A DNA stretch of 64,000 nucleotides from Tubiluchus corallicola (Eukaryota; Priapulida; Priapulimorpha; Priapulimorphida; Tubiluchidae): assembly GCA_030141605.1 (NCBI GenBank), contig JAQGDQ010000342.1:77501-141500 (forward strand), read 5' to 3'. Shown piece after piece: positions 27,201 through 39,800 of this stretch (its first letter is position 1; every line of letters starts with the position of its first letter). The notes below the pieces were generated by a model. The model did not search any database and was not told the DNA's origin. It worked only from the letters and a program-made list of their open reading frames with translations. Made by a program: the position numbers and the translations under genes.

Positions 27201-27743
27201 TATATGTTTGATAATAGCTTTAAGATTTAAGTATAAAACTAGAAATACAAATTAGTTTTTCAGATTTTGCTTCTAATACTATACTCGAAAACTATTTTAA
27301 CCCAATGGCATGCCTCAGTTTCATCTCTTAGTTTCATAATATTTGAATGTAGCTTCTTTCAAAGCTTTGAGTTTTGCTTGCTTTTCTCACTTGTTTGTCT
27401 GTTTACTTATATGTCCGAATTTTTCACATACCTTCTTCGTTAACATGTATGTGGCAATCCCAACTTCCTGATTCAAACACTCATGAGGTAAAAACACCCC
27501 GTTTCTGGTATTAGATCATATTGAGATAAGATCACAAATCAAATGCCAAAGTACTTTGAAGACTAGCTATGCAGTGGAATGGCAGGTGACTGCATTAACT
27601 GTCAACATTTTTGCTTTAAGTACGCTTTTAGGATCTTTGTCAACTGTCCTTGGATTTTCATTCTAATTTTGGTTGATGAACACTGTTTTTCGATGTGGCT
27701 CCTGTGCGCAGATCAACTGGTCATGAGTCTGGCTTGTTTTTAT

Positions 27744-27818
<75 letters not shown>

Positions 27819-30800
27819 ATATTTTCCCTGCTCTTCCTTATGCTTTAGCATTTCAGTTGTGATCTCTTTCCCAACGAATTCTTCCTGTTCTTCTTTGTAC
27901 TTCAGCTTTTGAATTGTGGTCTCTTTACCAATATATTCTCCTCATTCAGTATTGAGTAGTTGATCATGTACTGTGGTGAAAAAAGGAAGTTGAGAGATGG
28001 GTTACCACCTTCCCCTCTTGTCCAGATTATAGATACACATACCTACCTATGTCTACACCTTTGTGTGTTAAATAGCAAATCATATGATTGTACATTAAGA
28101 AGCAAAGCCTTTGTTATGATGTGACCGTGACCGTGATGTTGTTTTTCTTTACCTTTTTCAGGCATTTGTTGCATCACTGCTTTCAAGCGTTGATGGATCA
28201 CGGAGTCAGGGTATCTCAGATACTAGCTGATGCTTACAGTCAGCATTGCTGTGTCATACACGCCAACGATCAGTATACGAAAGACAAAGCCATACAACTG
28301 GGTTTCTCTTTGGGTAAGTCCAGAATGCAAAAGTTTTCAAGAAGAATCACCTAACTGATTGAAGCACACAAAGAATATTTTACTCTGCTTTTTATATTTA
28401 AATACATTAACAACATCAGCAAACCATTCCAGAATAACAGATTTACCTTTTCTCCAAATCCTATCGTTAATTCCAGAACGAGCAACCTATAAATTCTCTA
28501 CCATTATAGGTTAAACAAATCAAGTCCCTATCAGCATTTAAAACAAAATTAAAATCACTAATATTAAGCAGTTATGAAATACCATCAATTTTTTTAACAA
28601 AGGAGTTTCAAAAATGTGCAAGTCAAAGTCACTGCAAGCAGGATCTGAGAGTTATTGTTGCGTCAGTGCACACTCAATTGTGCTAGAGTGCTGCTGGCAG
28701 TGTGCCAAACTATATATTTAAATGTCTTTTCGTTTTAGTTAATATTTTGACACAATTTCTTTAAAGCCGCAATTGCTTATTCATTCTCAACCCATCTTTC
28801 TCTGAACACCATTGCCACAAACGCTTATTCATTCTCAACCCATCTTTCTCTGAACATGTTTGTTTTGCATTGTGTTTGGCAAGTTTATGGCAGGTAATAA
28901 TTGAGTCTTTATGAAATGCAGTTTTTGCTGTTCACAAAAATTAGTTAAATTTGCCTTTTCAGCAAATTTGCTTGAGTTTGTTAAAACCTAATTGTAGAAC
29001 CAAGATGAACAAAAACATTGTAATGTGAGATGCCTAGCAATAATAATTTAACGGATATTGTGCTTGAGAATCAAGGTGATAAATCCAGGTCTGTGTTTCA
29101 CTTACAGTCATGGGCTAGTTAAGTATCACTGTGCTTGTTAGTAAATGGTGGGATGACTGTCCAAAAACTGCTTCTGGATTAACATGTTGTTATGAGTTGG
29201 AATTGGTTACACAAAACATGGTGAATAAACGGAGATGCATTTGCAACATTACTTCCTTTTTATTGCCAATAAACACAAATTAACAAAAACAAAACATCAG
29301 GGCTGTCATCCTGAGCAGCCGACATTACTTCCACCTCAATAACAACTAACTAAGCAAGTACAGAACACAGGTGAGAAGCCAACCTGGCGCTTAAATTAAA
29401 ATCGGCAGGCGGGTCATAACAATGTGCATATTTGATGATAACCTAGATCCTGGGCCCGCCATAACAGTTCAATACTAATCACCATTCACGATGCATGGCG
29501 CTGCGTGCAGCAAAGTTGACTCGTAATCTGTCAAAATTTATTTGAAAAAGTGAGAAATTCATTTTACTGTTTTTCATTGTGCAGCATGTGGCATAATGCC
29601 TACAATTCTTCTTCAAACAGATTGTGTATGTCTATTGTCTAGATGTTGACATACGGTGATTTCAATTTCAAACTAACTGTAGCAACCCACTTTGTTGTTT
29701 CAGAGGGATTTCTCAGTGATGCCGGCTGGTACAACGACAGTGAACGTGTCATGGTCGCGTGCTTTCAACTTCTACGAGTTTCGTGTGACACCATAGCAAA
29801 CTGGACGAAATGCTTGGAGTGTTGCGTTAGGTAGGAAATGTTTTAGATTTTGGCACAGATTAGCCTGCCCTCTGTGGTTTGAACCAAAACCTGCTTCAAG
29901 ACTCGTTGCCGATGCTATTTGTGTTTGTGTAAAAGTATCGATTCACAGCAAAACTAAGATAAATTACTAATAAAATTCTTTTAATATCGTTCTGTTCTTT
30001 ATTAAAGCTTTATCTTAAAGCAGAATAGAAGCAGGTTTATAAAGTAAGGTTTAAATTAATCTTATAGTGAAAGTAAAAAGTGCGTGCATTTTTTATTGAA
30101 TTTAAAGCTTCGTAAAGTTGTGTGTAGCTACTGAACTGCCAAATTTCTCACCTCAAAACAGACTACATTTGATTTTGAAATGTGTACCACTGTTCGTGAT
30201 GTCATTTGTTTGAATTGCCAGGATATGGCGCAGAATGTTGATTTGCTTCAAATGCAAAGATTTTGCCAATTATCTATAAGCGAAAACTTTATACACTTAT
30301 ATCTCGGTTTGCCGGACAAAAGCATACGAATTGTCCAATACTAATCTAATATAGTAGGCGCCGTGTATTAGACTCACGGTAATGTAGAATCAATCGCACA
30401 ATTGTCTCAAAAACGTCTAGTACGCACCGCTCCTATGCAAAAGTATATAAAACCTGTTGGCAATTGACTCAAATAACTCTGCATAATTGACTCTAAACCA
30501 CTTACACATGCTGATTAAACCCCTAAACACGCTGATGTACAAGCTACACACGTGTCGTTATGTGCTTTTTAGATGTAAACAGCCCGCCAACTAGTGGTCA
30601 GTTCGCGAAATATGCAAGACTTTCTATGAATTTTCCGATATCCCTAAAAGCGAGTTCCCACAAAGTGAGATATGAGTGTTATCAGTCGAGCAATCCTTGA
30701 AACCCATACTCTTTTGCACATACGGGTCGAGTATGATTTTAACACTGTCAGACCGTGTGCCACTCGTAGAGCTGAGCATAAATATGAAACAAAATTTCTG

Positions 30801-33800
30801 TTTAGCGGAATGAAATCTCATTTTTGCAAAATTTAAGCTTGTTCATTTGAACAAGTGATTTATAACTAGTATAACCGTAACCGAAGCCGGTAGTATAAAC
30901 GTATTCATTTTGGCCCTCTTTCCAAGGTGTTCAAAAGTTTATTCATTTTCATACATTCTTTCATATTCATGACTAGGGGGTCATCTTTCGTACGTTGCTC
31001 GCCGTGCACATTCAAAATCAGTTTTCAACAATGTTTTGCTCGTCTTTAGATGTTAACCATTTCAGCGGGCAGATGTCACATTTTTTGTGTGGCAGTTGAG
31101 TATGTACATCATTGCCTGCGAGTTACCATCGGCAAGAAATTGCAGGTTCTCAGACACTAATTGAAACACACTAGTTGCTTGGCAAGTTAATTTTGCGACA
31201 GAAAAGTCGTTAGTCCGAATGTGCTCTAACAAGCAGTGTTTGAGAAAGTCATGTTTGAGGTTGTAGTTGAACACTTTGTAGAAAAAAAAAATAAAACACT
31301 ATACTACATATTTGCACAAAACTGAAAAGCGTTTATTAGACTACATACACATATGTAGAATGACTGAGAACGAGAGTGCACTGCACTGAGAGTTAGACAG
31401 TAAGTAGCATGAGTAGCACGACTTCTGCACTGCACTGAGAGTGAGACAGTAAGTAACATGAGTATCACGGCTGCTGCACTGCACTGAGAGTGAGACAGTG
31501 ACTAGAAAGTAAATCCAGTCAGTATATATAGGTATAGGTGATTATGCAAACTTGGCTTCACAAAAACCATTACTGTAAAATAGGGAGAGATCCAGTGAAT
31601 ATGCATTCACTGGACCGTACAATTATACTGGGGGTGAGTTTAGCTAGTAAAATGTAAAAGGATTAGTTCATAGATGGCAGCACCTAAAAATGTACAATTA
31701 CAATTTCCACAGTGTTGTTTACAGCATTAACTTTCATCTTCAGAATGGAAACACCTAAAAGCTGTTGCAAAAAATGCTATAAGAAACAATTTTTGTGTAA
31801 TTGCTTTACCATACCTTTCATTCACATTTTAGATACTTTTAAACCCATTAAAGATCTTGTTTAGTAAAAAAGCTTTTAGCAGATATTGCATTATTGCCTT
31901 TGCACCTGTAATCGCCGGTTGCTATGGTTACCGGGAATAATAGCATAAGGAGTAAGACGCATTTTCTGTTTCAGATTACTACACTCTCGTAATCTCTTCT
32001 GTAAGTTTGGGGAGGCCGACGCGGCGTTTCAGCAGGCTCAGTGTTACGTAGATAAACTTGCGTCTGCCGGATTTCTGGTCAACTTAGCTAGTCTATACTG
32101 CGAATTCTGTCAGCTGTTTTTCATACGCAGTCAGTACGACGAGGTTTGTACGTGTTTACATATGTGACAAAGGTGAACGCTCGCACTTTCCGTATATCCG
32201 TATTCTAATGTAAACAGTTTAATGATGAATAACAAACGCTGAACCTAACAAACAAACTTCTTCGCTGAACTTGGAAGTAAATGCCAAAAGTCAATAGCAA
32301 TAAGATTATTGTTAACAATACAGGTTGTCAAAGACTTACGACCTATTCAACGTATGACTGTTACGGCGCGACCACACCTTCATTAATTAATTATACAAAA
32401 CTATTACAGTGATACCTCGAGTTACGAAGTTAATTCCTTCCGGAGGGGCTTTCGTATCTTAGAATTTTCGTATTGTGAGACAAGATTTACCATATAAATG
32501 GCGTAATTCATCCCCCTCCGAAAACAGTCGTATAAAGTGTAAATATTGTACCCACCCGAAAGAAATATGTATGCTATTGACCGATCGTCGAAGGGTTTCG
32601 CTCATACTCCCCTGTGATAGCACTTAAACTCACATGACTTTCATATTTTTCGGACACATGGTTATTGAATGTGTTCACGTGAAATAAGAGGACAACAAAG
32701 CGTTCACGTAATGCTACGAAATGCATTCTGGGAGGACTGTTGTCGGGCGGCACTTTTGATTTTTGTTTTCGTATCTTGAATATTTTTCCGTTAAGTGGGA
32801 CGGAAATTTATTCGAAGCCCTATTCGTATTCTGAATTTTTCGTATAATGGGGTTTTCGTAAGTTGAGGTTTCCCTGTGATAACTCATATTTGCTTCTTCT
32901 TTTTAAGTAAATTAATATGTAGACTAGCCAAACCCCACAAAAGAATTTTTCACATAAACCCACGATGACAAACACACCACACCCATCACACCTCACCGCA
33001 TCCACCACACCACCTGCACTGCACCATCCACACCACACCCATCACACCTCACCACATCCACCACACCACCTACACTGCACCTTCCACGCCACACCCATCA
33101 CACCTCACCACATCCACCACACCACCTACACTGCACCTTCCACACCACACCCATCACACCTCACCACATCCACCACACCACCTACACTGCACCATCCATG
33201 CCACACCCATCACACCTCACCACATCCACCACCACCTACATTGCACCATCCATGCCACACCCATCACACCTCACCACATCCACCACACCACCTACATTGC
33301 ACCATCCACGTCACACCCATCACACCTCACCACATCCACCACACCACCTACATTGCACCATCCATGCCACACCCATCACACCTCACCACACCACCTACAT
33401 TGCACCATCCACACTGCACCATCCACACCACACCCATCACACCTCACCACATTCACCACACCACCTACACTGCACCATCCACGCCACACCCATCACACCT
33501 CACCACATCCACCACACCACCTACACTGCACCATCCACACCCCACCCATCATACCTCACCACATCCATCACACCACCTACATTGCACTATCCCTGCCACA
33601 CCCATCACACCTCACCACATCCACCACACCACCTACACTGCACCTTCCACACCCATCACATCCACTACACCACCTACACCGCACCATCCACACCACTCCA
33701 ACAAAATTCAAACCATACCCCACCACACCAAACCACACCAATCATACCATTAAAAACAAGAAGGTTTATTAATAAATTTAAAGCTGTTGTAAAGCCAAAC

Positions 33801-36800
33801 AAAAAACCATAAAACTTTTTAACCTAGAGGGCACGGAATAGAGGTGCAAACTGTGCCGTTACATCAAATTACTGTACGTAAAAATTTATTTTGATATTTT
33901 TACACTTAGGCTAACTATTCGTCTAGATATTAAAAAAGTTGTTTAAATGTCATAGGCTTCCCATGCAATATCTTTTAAAAATGTCTTTTAGAATGCTATT
34001 GTTATCTCTGCTCCTGGATTTGAACTGGGATCTTTGCTTACAAGGCAAATGCCATGACTACTAGACTATTCTAACCCTGTAATTATGACAGGTCCTATTA
34101 AGCCTTGTAGCTCGCCAAACAATTCAATATTTTCAAAATTGATTACTTTTTCACTATGAACAATTAACTTACTGCAATTGTCTGAAATTGTACTTCATCA
34201 TCTTGAAATTGGTTTTGAATATTCGAGTTAATAGTTTGCAGATGTTTTGGTCGGCTAACTGCTCACTTTGCCACTTCTTTGATTTTTTAAAAGACGAAAC
34301 AACAGCCAAAATAATGTACAATTCGGAGAGCATGTTCTGTAGTTTTTGTTATAATGTCAGCCATTTTGTACAATTTGGACAGCATGTTCTGTAGTTTTTG
34401 TTATAATGTCAGCCATTTTGTACAATTTGGAAAGCATGTTCTGTAGTTTTTGTTATAATGTCAGCCATTTTGTACAATTTGGACAGCATGTTCTTAGTTT
34501 TTGTTATAATGTCAGCCATTTTGTATAATTTGGACAGCATGTTGTGTAGTTTTTGTTATAATGTCAGCCATTTTGTAATTTAGGCATATCACTGGAGCGT
34601 GGCTGCATTGAAGCAGCTGAATTCATCGCTGCCACCAAAGATCATCGTCGACTGTCTACGGGTGGCTTCGAAAGCTTGCGTAGTCAAACGAGAATTCCGA
34701 AGGGCGGAAATGCTAATTAAAGAAGCCGTACATATAGCTAGGTAAATTTTTTATATTGACTAATTCACTACTAATTGCCGAAAACTGAACTTAAAAATTG
34801 AAAAACAGAATTTAAACTTAGTTCATTTGCAATTATTACCTTGTTGCATTAAAAAATTTAGAATTGGCCGTTACTGTGTCAGAGTTAAACTTGAGAAAAT
34901 GATTAAGATCATACTTTCTGTGTATTTTTATACTAAATGCCACTCTTTTCTGTGCCAGAAATGGGCCTACATTTTGCATTACTTGGTCATGTTTACTTTG
35001 TTAGCCCTACGCTAGAAAGAAATATTTGTAGTGGATTATCAATAATTGTACTGTGATCAAACTGGTTTTGCTGCATTTAGCTGTATGTGATGCAAGTGTA
35101 CATAGTTACTGAATAAATATTCAGTATGTTAATGCCTAAATTGCAAAACATTGTGTGTTATTAAAGGCAAAATAGGCAGATGTTTTCATCAAGCACAACA
35201 TTGAATTTTGCCTTTCTTGTTGACTTATCCAACTCCTGTTGATCTGTCTAGTTTGCAAAACAACATGTGTTATTAAAGGCAAAATCATCAGGCACAACAT
35301 CAAATTTTGCCCTTCTTGTTTACGTATCCAACTCCTGTTGATCTGTCTAGTTTGCAAAACAACATGTGTTATTAAAGGCAAAACAGGCAGATGCTTTCAT
35401 CAAGCACAACATCAAATTTTGCCCTTCTTGTTTACGTATCCAACTCCTGTTGATCTGTCTAGTTTGCAAAACAACATGTGTTATTAAAGGCAAAATCATC
35501 AGGCACAACATCAAATTTTGCCCTTCTTGTTTACGTATCCAACTCCTGTTGATCTGTCTAGTTTGCAAAACAACATGTGTTATTAAAGGCAAAATAGGCA
35601 GATGCTTTCATCAGGCACAACATCAAATTTTGCCCTTCTTGTTTACGTATCCAACTCCTGTTGATCTGTCTAGTTTGCAAAACAACATGTGTTATTAAAG
35701 GCAAAATAGGCAGATGCTTTCATCAAGCACAACATCAAATTTTGCCTTTCTTGTTTACGTATCCAACTCCTGTTGATCTGTCTAGTTTGCAAAACAACAT
35801 GTGTTATTAAAGGCAAAACAGGCAGATGCTTTCATCAAGCACAACATCAAATTTTGCCCTTCTTGTTTACGTATCCAACTCCTGTTGATCTGTCTAGTTT
35901 GCAAAACAACATGTGTTATTAAAGGCAAAATCATCAGGCACAACATCAAATTTTGCCCTTCTTGTTTACGTATCCAACTCCTGTTGATCTGTCTAGTTTG
36001 CAAAACAACATGTGTTATTAAAGGCAAAACAGGCAGATGCTTTCATCAAGCACAACATCAAATTTTGCCCTTCTTGTTTACGTATCCAACTCCTGTTGAT
36101 CTGTCTAGTTTGCAAAACAACACGTGTTATTAAAGGCAAAATCATCAGGCACAACATCAAATTTTGCCCTTCTTGTTTACGTATCCAACTCCTGTTGATC
36201 TGTCTAGTTTGCAAAACAACATGTGTTATTAAAGGCAAAATCATCAGGCACAACATCAAATTTTGCCCTTCTTGTTTACGTATCCAACTCCTGTTGATGT
36301 GTCTAGTTTGCAAAACAACACGTGTTATTAAAGGCAAAATAGGCAGATGCTTTCATCAGGCACAACATTGAATTTTGCCTTTCTTGTTTACGTATCCAAC
36401 TCCTGTTGATCTGTCTAGTTTGCAAAACAACATGTGTTATTAAAGGCAAAATCATCAGGCACAACATCAAATTTTGCCCTTCTTGTTTACGTATCCAACT
36501 CCTGTTGATCTGTCTAGTTTGCAAAACAACATGTGTTATTAAAGGCAAAATCATCAGGCACAACATCAAATTTTGCCCTTCTTGTTTACGTATCCAACTC
36601 CTGTTGATCTGTCTAGTTTGCAAAACAACATGTGTTATTAAAGGCAAAACAGGCAGATGCTTTCATCAAGCACAACATCAAATTTTGCCCTTCTTGTTTG
36701 CGTATCCAACTCCTGTTGATCTGTCTAGTTTGCAAAACAACATGTGTTATTAAAGGCAAAATCATCAGGCACAACATCAAATTTTGCCCTTCTTGTTTAC

Positions 36801-39800
36801 GTATCCAACTCCTGTTGATCTGTCTAGTTTGCAAAACAACATGTGTTATTAAAGGCAAAATAGGCAGATGCTTTCATCAGGCACAACATCAAATTTTGCC
36901 CTTCTTGTTTACGTATCCAACTCCTGTTGAATCTGTCTAGTTTGCAAAACAACATGTGTTATTAAAGGCAAAATAGGCAGATGCTTTCATCAGGCACAAC
37001 ATCAAATTTTGCCTTTATTATTTACTTATCCAACTCCTGCCGGTCTATCTATGATAGAGCCTAGTCAAGTAAACAGCTAAATTATAGTTACTGTGTTTTT
37101 ATTTCTAACACGGGGGATGTGGGGAATAGAGCCTTTGAACTTGAATGATTTTAATGGGCGGAACTTAGCAGCAGCAATTTTAACATTTATTTCTATAATG
37201 ACCTGTTTACAGGGAGATGTTCGGTCACAAGCATCCAAAGTACTCAGATGCATTGCTTGACTACAGCTTCTTCTTACTCAACGTCGATCAAATTAGTCAA
37301 TCAGTACAGGTATATCAGGTAAGGTATATTGCCCGAGTCATTCTGTTGATCTTAATAAAATTAATAATACAGTAGCCACCACTTAATAGACTCACTTTGT
37401 TATGGAAGCGTTTTGATGCACTTAACCCACTGAATCTATTAGCCGACTGGTGTAATATTACTAGTACAGAAATACGAGTCATCATCACTCTTCAGTTTAG
37501 TATGCACTGCAAAGACTGTGAGAGCTTTCAAATTTTTATGCCTTCTGGCTGCTGTATGCTGTTTATGCTTGCAAAGAATACTGGCAGATTATTGCAACTG
37601 CATCGGTGGCATAACAGCAACAGCTAATTGAATAAACGTCCTGTGAAAAGCAGCATGATCTTAAAAAAGAAACCGCAAGGCATGTGATTAAAAGTTTAGC
37701 TCCCTTAAATTCTTGGGCAACAAGGGTAATTGTAGCGGACGAGTGGGTGACAGATTCAAAGCAAATGCGCTTCGATGGCATATTAGAGCATGATAAATGA
37801 AACCTCGTATTTTACGTCATTGTTCTTATGTACATTGTGCACAATGAAATCTCGTATTTTACGTCATTGTTCTTATGTACATTGTGCACAATGAAATCTC
37901 GTATTTTACGTCATTGTTCTTATGTACATTGTGCACAATGAAATCTCGTATTTTACGTCATTGTTCTTATGTACGTTGTGCACAATGAAATCTCGTATTT
38001 TACGTCATTGTTCTTATGTACATTGTGCACAATGAAATCTCGTATTTTACGTCATTGTTCTTATGTACATTGTGCACAATGAAATCTCGTATTTTACGTC
38101 ATTGTTCTTATGTACACTGTGCACAATGAAATCTCGTATTTTACGTCATTGTTCTTATGTACATTGTGCACAAAAGCGAAGTAAAGATGTCATTTAAAAT
38201 AGTAAAAGCCCTTTGGAAACAGACAAACATCTTATTTTAAGTACACTTAACAAAACATTGAGTCAATTATGCGGAGTTATTCGAGTCGATTGCCGGTGGT
38301 TTTTACACACATTTGAATGGGAGTAGGCCATCCTGTATGGACATATTTTTGCGTCAGTTAGGCAACTGACTCTGTTAACCGTGAGTCTACTGTAGTAAGA
38401 AGAAGCCTAAAAATAAATCATTCAGCTGGTCTCATTCATGCACCTATCAATCAACAATGAAGGCACATTCATCAGTAGATTAAAACCAGTAGAACCCAAA
38501 TAAAAATGCTTTATTTTAACCTAGCCTAATAAAAGGGCTTTGCTGACAAATCTGAAAAAGTATTAAAACTGGCATAAAAATCTAAAGCAGTGCAGGCAGA
38601 ACTTTTTTCAATTTCAATTTATCAATTTATTTCACTCCAGCAATACATATACAATACATCAACATACAATATTATTGAAACAAAAAAAAACAGTATAGGT
38701 AAAAAACACGTTGATGAAGTCAAATTAACCAAATAAAAGAGTTGCTGTATGACACCTTGAAAGCTTGGCATGTTAGGGTGGCACAAATGAGTGAATGAAA
38801 GAATGGTTAGGGTTAGTAGACATGATGGAATGGAAAAAAGAGTAAGATTAGGGATAGGAAGAAGGAAAAGAGGAGAAGAAACGATCACAGTGTATGTTTA
38901 ATTTACATAGAGGTATATTAAAATAGCATTATAATTGATTGGAGGCCATATATTGCAACTGCATGAGACATGGAACCATTAAAATTGTATTATAAGTATG
39001 AATCAAAAATGGTCCTTTTCAAGTAGTTTTTGAAACTATAAATAGTTTTGTGTATTTTTACTCGGGCACTTATTTTATTCCAGTTATTGGGGGCTGTGAA
39101 TTTAATAAAGTGTGGCACTATTAGTACGGCAGTAAGGGACATGATATTCATTGAACCTTGTAAAGTAATATTTAGGATTTGCTGTAATTGGATTTGCAAA
39201 GGAAGTGGGAAACAAGTTGTAGTATGTCTTGTACATATGAAAAGACAAGTGATATATAACCAAGCCTTCGAGAATTATTATACCACATTCATTAAATAAG
39301 GGCATACCAATCTTTAGACTCTTAAGGCTTTAGCCTTAAATATCACCAACCTGTGAAATACCCTCTGAGATCTACTACAAGCTCTCATATTTATGTTACT
39401 CATGCTGTTGCTCCAAGTTCTGGGGTATGGGAAGAACCTCCATCACTACAAGAGCTACCTAGCCAAGGAAATCATCATGTTTAAGTGTTGCATCATGCTT
39501 TTTATAACTTCACATAAGCGTACTCGTCCTAGTTTCTTACACAGGTATTTTAAGATCACAGTTACTGGTAAATAAAACTCACCAATTAGAAGCCAGATTT
39601 CTGTTTGCTTAATTGGAGACTGGACCACTAATTTTGGGCACAATATACTGTCATGCTTTGTCATGTTGTTGGCATGCTGAAGGTAGAACACTGTACTTTC
39701 TAGCAGATAAGAGATTGGTTATTAGAAAGGCATTGCACTTATATTTAAGATTTAGATTTATTTATTTATCTTTTAAAGTGTAAAATGCACGTCAGTGTCA

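Noticed and set aside
32965-33812. His/Pro/Thr-rich frames up to 262 codons
   Set aside because: Low-complexity CA/CCA minisatellite in an APPBP2 intron; overlapping frames all remain open for the same reason.
34000-34080. tRNA-Thr gene
   Set aside because: Only box-like motifs and an anticodon arm are recognisable; the acceptor and T stems do not pair.
35136-36940. Possible CRISPR-like or coding repeat array
   Set aside because: The whole 99/112-bp unit is conserved with no unique spacers, and the genome is clearly eukaryotic; it is a minisatellite.
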